Part shown: piece by piece, positions 1 to 5,345 of the stretch | Layout: each line of letters starts with the position of its first letter | Position numbering within the stretch: the stretch's first letter is position 1 | NCBI GenBank assembly: GCA_023701085.1 | Contig: JAMPXR010000205.1 | Location: forward strand, 1-5,345 | Source: Ramlibacter sp. | Lineage (GTDB): Bacteria > Pseudomonadota > Gammaproteobacteria > Burkholderiales > Burkholderiaceae_C | DNA: 5,345 nt | Reading direction: 5' to 3' | The notes under the pieces: generated by a model | Told to the model about the DNA's origin: nothing | The model's input: only the letters and a program-made list of their open reading frames with translations | Database searches by the model: none | Translations under genes and position numbers: made by a program

Positions 1-919
<919 letters not shown>

Positions 920-923
<4 letters not shown>

Positions 924-2239
924 GCGACTGGGGCGTCGCGGCCTGGTTGATGCTCGGTGGCTCCACCGTGCTGCTGTTCATCGGCATGCCGGTGGCGCTG
1001 ACCTTCATCACCGTCAACATCGTGGGCGCCTGGCTCTACATGGGCGGCGAGGCCGGCCTGGCGCAGCTGGCGCGCAGCAGCGTGACCTCGATCACGGCGT
1101 TTTCGCTCACGCCCATCCCCCTGTTCGTGCTGATGGGGGAAGTGCTGTTCCACACCGGGCTCGCGCTCAAGGTGATCGAAGGCATAGAGCGCCTGATCCG
1201 GCGCGTGCCGGGGCGGCTGGCGGTGGTGGCCGTGGTGGCGGGCACCGTGTTTTCGGCGATCTCCGGCTCCACGATCGCCACCACGGCCATGCTGGGCTCG
1301 CTGATGCTGCCCGTGATGCTGGCGCGCGGCTACCACCCGGTGCTGGCCACCGGGCCCATCATGGCCATCGGCGCGGTCGACATGCTGATCCCGCCGTCGG
1401 CGCTGACGGTGCTGCTGGGCTCGCTGTCGGGCATTTCCATTTCCAAGCTGCTGGTGGGCGGCGTGATGCCCGGCATCGTGCTGTCGCTGGCCTTCGTGGT
1501 GTGGATCATCATCAGCGTGCGCATCAGCCCGAAGCTCGCGCCGCAGGACGACACCGGCTCGGGCCACCGCGGCTGGGCGCGCTGGCAGCCGTTCTTCGCC
1601 TACGTGCTGCCCACGCTGTCGATCTTCGGCATCGTGGTGGAGGCGCTGGCCTACGGCTGGGCCACGCCCACGGAGTGCGCCGCACTGGGCGCGTTCGCCA
1701 CCATGGTGCTGGCCAGCCTGTACGGCGCTCTCACGCGCAAGGCGCTGCTCCAGGCGCTCAAGGGCACCGCCGCCATTTCCGGGATGATCCTGTTCATCAT
1801 CCTGGGCGCCACGGCCTTCGCGCAGATCCTGTCGTTCTCCGGCGCGAGCACCGGGCTGGTCCAGCTGATCACCGGCCAGGGCCTTTCCACCGCCATGGTG
1901 GTGGCCGGGATGATGCTGGTGCTGATCTTCCTGGGCGTCTTCGTGGACCAGGTCAGCATGATGATGATCACGCTGCCGATCTTCATGCCCATCGTGCAGA
2001 CCCTGGCGATCGACCCGATCTGGTTCGGCGTGATGTTCCTGATCTGCATGCAACTGGGGCTGTTGCTGCCGCCGCATGGGCTGCTGCTGATGACGATGCG
2101 CGGCGTCGCGCCCGCCGAGGTCACGATGGCGCATATCTTCCGCGCCGTCATCCCCTACGTCGCCATGAGCCTGCTGCTGCTGGCCGCGGTGTTCTGGTTC
2201 CCGCCGATCGCGACCTGGCTGCCGCGCTTCATTCAGTGA
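920..2239 (+). CDS. dctM: TRAP transporter large permease subunit, DctM family
   Basis: This 439-residue protein is the Na+-coupled transport subunit of the TRAP system and carries out substrate translocation across the inner membrane. It is almost wholly hydrophobic, with about a dozen membrane segments and re-entrant hairpins, and has normal family length. Recognisable motifs are GSTIATTAM (residues 116-124) in the first hairpin region, IPPS (157-160), ATPTE (248-252), D343 followed by MITLPIFMPI, and LPPHG ending at residue 387 in the second hairpin region. RGVAP follows shortly after. The paired segments around 116-124 and 343-357 correspond to the Na+-binding halves in SiaQM structures. 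The start chosen is the ATG at 920, overlapping the dctQ TGA as ATGA; an in-frame opening at 800 lies inside dctQ and is not used. LPPHG departs from the commoner TPPVG or TPPFG. Confidence 0.95.
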
Positions 2240-2253
2240 GCCCCTGAGGGCGC

Positions 2254-2279
2254 GATGCCCCGCGGCTCAGCCGGGCATC
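2254..2279. terminator. Hairpin between convergent dctM and the DUF2007 gene (possible bidirectional terminator)
   Basis: GATGCCC (2254-2260) and GGGCATC (2273-2279) form a perfect 7-bp stem. A small inner GGC/GCC pairing surrounds the stop codon of the minus-strand gene. It lies 14 bp past the dctM stop, where a terminator serving both strands would be expected. No T-run follows on either strand, so intrinsic termination is doubtful; it may act as a 3'-end stabiliser or pause site. Confidence 0.3.
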
Positions 2280-2569
2280 GGCCGCCCGCAGCGCCAGCAC
2301 TGCTCGAATCCGCCCTCCACCATCTCGCCGCAGTCGCACAGCCAGCGCCGCTGCGGCGCGTGCGTCAGGTCCCGCAGGAAAGCGCGCGCCTCGGGCTCCT
2401 GATCGTCATGCATCAGCCACACCTCGGGCAGGCATTGGTCGGGAGGCAACTCGCCCGCGCCGGCGCCGAGAAAATAGCGCTGCACCGAGGCCTCGATGCC
2501 GGCCTGCCGCAGCGCGTCGGCCCAGAACGCGGCGATCGCGATATTGGGTGCCTGGGCAAGCCGTCGCAT
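2267..2569 (-). CDS. DUF2007 domain protein with C-terminal zinc ribbon
   Basis: This 100-residue soluble protein has no signal peptide or membrane segment. The N-terminal part (about residues 1-70) fits DUF2007: MRRLAQAPNIAIAAFWADAL opens a helix, followed by a short strand region (EASVQRYFLG), LPPDQCLPEVW, and a helix ARAFLRDL. The family was once labelled putative signal-transducing, but its function is not established. The C-terminal 25 residues carry C78, C80, C91 and C94 as CDCG...CWRCG, a likely structural zinc ribbon. The start at 2569 is the only reasonable ATG; no strong Shine-Dalgarno is visible, and the gene follows the DUF3717-like stop by 6 bp, so the two are probably cotranscribed and coupled. 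It converges with dctM, leaving 27 bp between the two stops. Confidence 0.85.
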   Translation of the reverse strand: MRRLAQAPNIAIAAFWADALRQAGIEASVQRYFLGAGAGELPPDQCLPEVWLMHDDQEPEARAFLRDLTHAPQRRWLCDCGEMVEGGFEQCWRCGRPMPG

Positions 2570-2575
2570 GGCGAT

Positions 2576-2746
2576 TCAGGGTTCGGCGCGGCGCAGCGGC
2601 TGCCCGGCCGCGCGCACGATCGGCGGCGCGCAGATCTCGGCCCGCGCGAGGGCATCCAGCGCGGCCGTTACGCCGTCCGGCGACGCTTTGCTGCCGCGCC
2701 AGAAATGGACGGCGGCTTCGATGTCGGCGATGTGGATTGCGGCCAT
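2576..2746 (-). CDS. Short DUF3717-like protein
   Basis: This encodes a 56-residue soluble protein. Its N-terminus, MAAIHIADIEAAVHFWR followed by SPDGVT, matches the pattern I know from DUF3717 proteins of Burkholderiales, whose role is unknown. The ATG at 2746 is preferred because it begins exactly at the family start. An in-frame TTG at 2785 would add 13 unconserved residues and fall on the probable promoter region. After residue 25 the sequence no longer resembles the ALAEVYALM-type second half I expect from the family, and the protein ends with a basic RAAGQPLRRAEP tail. It may therefore be a truncated or diverged member. It is the first gene of a two-gene minus-strand unit with the DUF2007 gene and is divergent from terC. 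Confidence 0.62.
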   Translation of the reverse strand: MAAIHIADIEAAVHFWRGSKASPDGVTAALDALARAEICAPPIVRAAGQPLRRAEP

Positions 2747-2776
2747 GGCAGGGGGCGGGACGGCGACTTGCCCAGC

Positions 2777-2782
2777 ATTACA
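2777..2782 (-). promoter_or_regulatory. Candidate -10 element for the DUF3717-DUF2007 unit
   Basis: On the minus strand TGTAAT (2782 down to 2777) matches the sigma-70 -10 hexamer at five of six positions. It would start transcription near 2770, about 24 nt before the preferred ATG at 2746. No good -35 element is visible 16-18 bp upstream, so this is tentative. Confidence 0.22.
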
Positions 2783-2799
2783 CAAAAACGGCTGACTTG

Positions 2800-2808
2800 T
2801 GATCTAAT
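2800..2808 (+). promoter_or_regulatory. Candidate extended -10 promoter of the terC riboswitch transcript
   Basis: TGATCTAAT reads as an extended -10 element: TG, one base, then TCTAAT (2803-2808), five of six matches to TATAAT. No convincing -35 is seen at the right spacing, as is usual for extended -10 promoters. Initiation 6-8 bp downstream would fall at about 2815, immediately before the first base of the aptamer-closing helix at 2817. That agreement is the main reason for proposing it. Confidence 0.42.
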
Positions 2809-2816
2809 TCGGCCCA

Positions 2817-2957
2817 CGAAGGGGAGTAGCTCCCGCCCGATGCGACTTGCGCCGGCCTGTCCGGACCGCCGCGCACCGGGTATCGGCAAGTCGTCAGTAC
2901 GAAGTTTAAAACTTCCGGCTTGCCGGGCAGGCGCATTCATGCCGAGCCAGACCTTCG
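2817..2957 (+). promoter_or_regulatory. yybP-ykoY (Mn2+) riboswitch aptamer
   Basis: Conserved blocks of the yybP-ykoY class are present in order: GGGGAGTAG (2821-2829), CGTCAGTAC (2892-2900) and GAGCCAGACCTTC (2944-2956). The helices can be traced by eye. A closing stem pairs CGAAGG (2817-2822) with CCTTCG (2952-2957). A second stem pairs GCGACTTGC (2842-2850) with GCAAGTCGT (2886-2894), with one G-U pair. A hairpin GAAGTT/AACTTC spans 2901-2915, and a stem GGCTTG (2917-2922)/CGAGCC (2943-2948) has one G-U pair. Together they make a four-way junction. Members of this class bind Mn2+ and commonly precede TerC-family genes such as E. coli alx, and a terC gene follows here. Metal specificity is from the family, not from this sequence. 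Confidence 0.9.
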
Positions 2958-2982
2958 ATGCGGAACCTGATCCAGGTCCCGG

Positions 2983-3060
2983 TCGAAGCGTTCGTGAGCC
3001 CCGGCGATCACGACACCCTGGCCGTTCCTGATCCGGTTGCTCGATCGATCCGAACCGGAG
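2983..3060 (+). promoter_or_regulatory. Expression platform of the terC riboswitch with RBS-masking hairpin
   Basis: TCGAAG (2983-2988) is complementary to CTTCGA (2953-2958), which overlaps the 3' strand of the aptamer-closing helix, so the two pairings exclude each other. A small hairpin follows, TCGTGA (2992-2997)/TCACGA (3008-3013). Next to the gene, TCCGGTT (3032-3038) pairs with AACCGGA (3053-3059), burying most of the GGAG Shine-Dalgarno at 3057-3060, seven bases before the terC ATG. No T-run follows any of these stems, so control of translation rather than transcription termination is the likelier mode. Which fold goes with which metal state is inferred by analogy with alx, where Mn2+ favours translation. 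Confidence 0.6.
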
Positions 3061-3067
3061 CTTTGTC

Positions 3068-3778
3068 ATGGAGTTGTTTTCAACCGTCTGGTGGTCGGCA
3101 TTGCTGGCCATCGTTCTCATCGACCTGGTGCTCGCCGGCGACAACGCGATCGTGATCGCGCTGGCGGCGCGCAGCCTGCCGGCGCGGCTGCAGCGCAAGG
3201 CGATCATCTGGGGCACGGTCGGCGCCATCGCCGTGCGGGCCGCCATGACGGTGGGCGTGGTGTGGCTGCTGAAAGTCCCGGGGCTCATGCTGGTCGGGGG
3301 CCTGGCCCTGTTATGGATCGCCTACCGCCTGCTGGCCGACCCCGGTGGCGACGAGGAGCACGGCCCGGTGGCGCATACCTTTTGGGGCGCGATGAAGACC
3401 ATCGTGGTCGCCGACGCGCTGATGGGCATCGACAACGTGCTCGGGGTCGCCGGCGCGGCCCACGGCTCATTCGACCTGGTGGTCATCGGCCTGCTCATCA
3501 GCGTGCCCATCGTCGTCTTCGGCAGCTCGATGGTGCTCAAGCTGGTGGACCGCTTTCCGGTCATCATCCAGGCCGGCGCGGCCGTGCTGGCCTTCACGGC
3601 GGCGGGCATGATCGTCGGCGAGCCTTTGCTGGGCGAATTTTTCGATCACCGGGCGGCGCGCTGGGGCACCTACGTCGCCGCGGTCGCGGCCGTCCTGCTG
3701 GCGGGACGGTGGACGGCACGCACCAAGGCCCCGGCGGAATCGACGCAGGCCAGGGCGCCGGCGCCACAGCCCGATTGA
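3068..3778 (+). CDS. TerC family integral membrane protein, probable Mn2+ exporter
   Basis: This is a complete 236-residue inner membrane protein with about seven hydrophobic segments. Two similar acidic motifs define the TerC fold: DLVLAGDNAIVIALAA (D19, D25, N26) and ADALMGIDNVLGVAGAA (D116, D122, N123), one in each half of an internally repeated structure. The in-membrane Asp/Asn residues are the probable cation site. Characterised relatives (E. coli Alx, Bacillus MeeF/MeeY) are linked to Mn2+ efflux and metal delivery to exported enzymes. The polar loop at about 91-104 separates the halves, and the last 20 residues are an Ala/Pro/Gln-rich tail of no known role. The ATG at 3068 is preceded by GGAG at 3057-3060. 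The yybP-ykoY leader strongly supports a manganese role over the historical tellurite-resistance label. Confidence 0.93.
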   Translation: MELFSTVWWSALLAIVLIDLVLAGDNAIVIALAARSLPARLQRKAIIWGTVGAIAVRAAMTVGVVWLLKVPGLMLVGGLALLWIAYRLLADPGGDEEHGPVAHTFWGAMKTIVVADALMGIDNVLGVAGAAHGSFDLVVIGLLISVPIVVFGSSMVLKLVDRFPVIIQAGAAVLAFTAAGMIVGEPLLGEFFDHRAARWGTYVAAVAAVLLAGRWTARTKAPAESTQARAPAPQPD

Positions 3779-3807
3779 GCTCTGTCCGCCCACGAACGGC
3801 ACGGATC

Positions 3808-3848
3808 GGCCAGCGACTGGCCCGCGCGGGGAGTTCTGGACCGCGCGG
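3808..3848. repeat. GC-rich inverted repeats between terC and the holin-like gene
   Basis: GGCCAG (3808-3813) and CTGGCC (3817-3822) form a perfect stem with a 3-nt loop. The self-complementary octamer CCGCGCGG follows twice, at 3822-3829 and 3841-3848, able to pair across an 11-nt loop. The two hairpins share one base at 3822, so they compete at the edge. No T-run follows, so this is not a standard intrinsic terminator, though it may slow or partly stop terC transcription. Confidence 0.45.
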
Positions 3849-3864
3849 TGTATCCTTGCCGTCC

Positions 3865-4221
3865 ATGATCAAGCTCATCGCGAAATGGCTGCTCAGCGCG
3901 GCCGCGCTCCTGTTCGTCGCCTACGTGTACGCCGGTGTCGAGGTCCGCAGCTTCGGGTCGGCGCTGATCGCGGCGTTCGCGATCGGCCTGCTCAACAGCG
4001 TGGTGCGGCCTATTCTGGTGGTCCTCACCCTGCCGGTGACGGTCGTGACACTGGGTCTGTTCCTGTTCGTCATCAATGCGCTGATGTTCTGGGCCGCTGC
4101 CAGCGTCCTGGACGGCTTTCATGTGCAGGGCTTCGTCGCCGCGCTGATCGGGTCGCTGATCTACTCGGCGATCGGGATCATCATCGAGTCAGCGCTCGAG
4201 AGCCTGTTCGCGCAGAAGTGA
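3865..4221 (+). CDS. Phage-holin-4/YvlD family small membrane protein
   Basis: This 118-residue protein has four predicted membrane helices, at roughly residues 5-24, 30-52, 56-82 and 88-110. The central LLNSVVRPILVVLTLPVTVV (residues 42-61), followed by TLGLFLFVINALMFW, is the conserved signature of the family (Pfam Phage_holin_4_2). Length is normal for bacterial chromosomal members. Despite the name these proteins are widespread outside phages and their function is not settled; a role in envelope stress is suggested for YvlD in Bacillus. The start at ATG 3865 gives the normal MIKLIAKWLL amino end. The bases before it (TATCCTTGCCGTCC) contain no Shine-Dalgarno, so translation may be leaderless or weak. 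It lies 86 bp after terC and its 3' end overlaps the convergent protease gene. Confidence 0.88.
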   Translation: MIKLIAKWLLSAAALLFVAYVYAGVEVRSFGSALIAAFAIGLLNSVVRPILVVLTLPVTVVTLGLFLFVINALMFWAAASVLDGFHVQGFVAALIGSLIYSAIGIIIESALESLFAQK

Positions 4222-5345
4222 CTCCACCTGCCGCGCGCGGGTGTCGATGATCGAAGCCTCGATGTGGTCGGCGCCGCCCGGCGCGGCCTTGCGCGCCAGT
4301 TCCTGTGCGGCCTTGAATCGGTCCAGCGCCGCCTGGTAATCCAGGTGCGCGACCTGCGCTTCCGCTTCCGCGCGGATCGCCCGCAGCGTCTGCCCCTGGG
4401 CCGTGTACGCGGCCGCCAGCAGCTGCCAGGCCTGGGCATCGCGCGGGTGCAGCGCCACCCAGGTTTGCAGCCGCTGCGCCGCCTCGGCCGCGCGGCCGCT
4501 GGCCACGCGGGCCTGCGCCCCCAGCAGCAGTTCGGGCCGCGCACCCGCCGCGCCATCGAGGTCAGCCCCCGGCGCGGCATTGCCCGCCGCGAGGGCGATT
4601 TCTGCGGCCAGCAGCCCCGCGAGCCGCGCGGCTTGCGCATCGCCGGCCGCGGTGGCCGCCAGTTTCGCGGCGAGCCGGGCCGCCGCCGGATCGCGCAGCT
4701 TGGAACTCGCCAGCGCGGCGGCATACAGAACTCCGGCTTGGCGCGCGCGCGGCAGGCTCGCCAGCGCGCCGTTCGCCTCGCGGACGTAGCTGCGCAATCC
4801 GTCGACGCCCGGGTTGGACAGGACGCGGGCGCGCCCGACCATCATGGCATGCACCAGATCCGGCGCCGGCACGCCGGAGCGGGCCGCCAGTTGCTGGCGC
4901 GATTGCATGTCGGCCATGCGCTCGGTCGTCATCGGGTGCGTGCGCAGGTAGGGGAACGCGCCATTGTCGTTCAGGCGAGCCGAATGCTGCAGCTTGTCGA
5001 ACATGGACACGAAACCCTGGGCCTCGAAGCCCGCCTGGGTCATCACGCCGAAGCCGATGCGGTCGGCCTCGCGCTCCATGTCGCGCGAAAAATTGAGCTG
5101 GTTCTGGATCGCCAGCGCCTGGCCGCCCGCCACGACCGCATTGGCTGCGTCGGGGCTTTTGCTCGCCGCGAGCGCGCCCAGGATCATGGCGCCTATCACC
5201 CACGGCGCCTGACGGTTCTGCTGCGTCATCAACCGCGAAATATGGCGCTGCGTGACGTGGCTGAGTTCGTGCGCCAGCACGGACGCCAGTTCGTCGCGCG
5301 TGGCGGTCACGTTGAGCAGGCCCAATTGCAGGCCCAGCCAGCCGC
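4189..5345 (-). CDS. M48 family zinc metalloprotease, BepA/YfgC-like (C-terminal 384 residues)
   Basis: The gene runs in from the right edge: the frame stays open past the TTG at 5325, and residues such as GWLGLQLG before it continue the conserved strand leading to the active site. The zinc-binding HELSH lies at 5257-5271. The third ligand is the Glu of EREAD (codon 5074-5076) within NFSRDMEREADRIG. THPMTTER follows, its His at 4936-4938; I believe this corresponds to the BepA switch histidine. After about 160 residues the protein becomes an alanine-rich series of amphipathic helices, as in the TPR-containing half of BepA, ending in IIDTRARQVESLLREQALER. BepA-like proteases act in the periplasm on outer membrane protein assembly and LptD maturation. 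The signal peptide would be outside the window. The last 33 bp overlap the holin-like gene on the other strand. Confidence 0.93.
   Translation of the reverse strand, partial: GWLGLQLGLLNVTATRDELASVLAHELSHVTQRHISRLMTQQNRQAPWVIGAMILGALAASKSPDAANAVVAGGQALAIQNQLNFSRDMEREADRIGFGVMTQAGFEAQGFVSMFDKLQHSARLNDNGAFPYLRTHPMTTERMADMQSRQQLAARSGVPAPDLVHAMMVGRARVLSNPGVDGLRSYVREANGALASLPRARQAGVLYAAALASSKLRDPAAARLAAKLAATAAGDAQAARLAGLLAAEIALAAGNAAPGADLDGAAGARPELLLGAQARVASGRAAEAAQRLQTWVALHPRDAQAWQLLAAAYTAQGQTLRAIRAEAEAQVAHLDYQAALDRFKAAQELARKAAPGGADHIEASIIDTRARQVESLLREQALER

Noticed and set aside
2747..2785. Upstream TTG start for the DUF3717-like gene
   Set aside because: The added residues MCNAGQVAVPPPA do not fit the family start, and the segment overlaps the likely -10 region. 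The ATG at 2746 begins at the conserved MAAIHIADIEAA.
2255..3031. Plus-strand open frame of 258 codons over the small minus-strand genes and the riboswitch
   Set aside because: It covers two recognisable minus-strand genes and a structured RNA, and the product is Arg/Pro/Gly-rich without domain resemblance.
3779..3864. Rho-independent terminator after terC
   Set aside because: Strong GC stems exist but no T-run follows any of them, so I recorded only the inverted repeats.
3037..4221. A single 394-codon plus-strand frame that appears to fuse extra sequence to the holin-like protein
   Set aside because: Its first 276 codons run through terC in another frame and give Arg/Gly-rich nonsense. The family-like part begins exactly at the ATG at 3865.
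3865..4221. The phage-holin label as evidence of a prophage
   Set aside because: No other phage gene is present, and this membrane family is common on bacterial chromosomes next to housekeeping genes.
4189..5325. Treating the TTG at 5325 as the true start of the M48 protease
   Set aside because: The frame continues upstream to the window edge with family-like residues, and HELSH would lie only 19 residues from this start, leaving no signal peptide or N-terminal domain.

Overview
The window is GC-rich, densely coded chromosomal DNA with no sign of mobile elements, CRISPR arrays, rRNA or tRNA genes. The gene families point to a betaproteobacterium, most likely Burkholderiales and probably Comamonadaceae (Variovorax/Ramlibacter-like). 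This rests on a DUF3717-like gene next to a DUF2007 zinc-ribbon gene, a TRAP transporter operon, and a yybP-ykoY-controlled terC. The taxon is inferred from family recall, not from a search.

Layout: (1) Positions 1-2239, plus strand, hold a tripartite TRAP transporter: the C-terminal 131 residues of a DctP-type substrate-binding protein, then DctQ (small permease) and DctM (large permease). The genes overlap by 4 bp (GTGA and ATGA) and are very probably translationally coupled. (2) Positions 2267-2746, minus strand, hold a two-gene unit, a DUF3717-like small protein followed 6 bp later by a DUF2007/zinc-ribbon protein. It converges on dctM, with a hairpin at the junction. (3) Positions 2747-3067, between the divergent small genes and terC, form a 320-bp gene-free stretch. 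It holds a yybP-ykoY (Mn2+) riboswitch, a candidate extended -10 promoter placed to start transcription just before the aptamer, and a hairpin that covers the terC ribosome binding site. (4) Positions 3068-3778 encode a complete TerC-family membrane protein, a probable Mn2+ exporter. (5) Positions 3865-4221 encode a four-helix membrane protein of the phage-holin-4/YvlD family. (6) Positions 4189-5345, minus strand, hold the C-terminal 384 residues of a BepA/YfgC-like M48 zinc metalloprotease. It runs off the right edge, and its 3' end overlaps the holin-like gene by 33 bp.

The best-supported regulatory story is the terC leader. The 3' strand of the aptamer-closing helix can pair instead with a downstream segment, and a separate hairpin masks the Shine-Dalgarno. 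This suggests manganese-dependent translational control of Mn2+ export. I did not find an undescribed multi-gene system. The remaining oddities are the short, divergent DUF3717-like protein, the convergent gene overlap, the GC palindromes and missing Shine-Dalgarno ahead of the holin-like gene, and an LPPHG variant motif in DctM.
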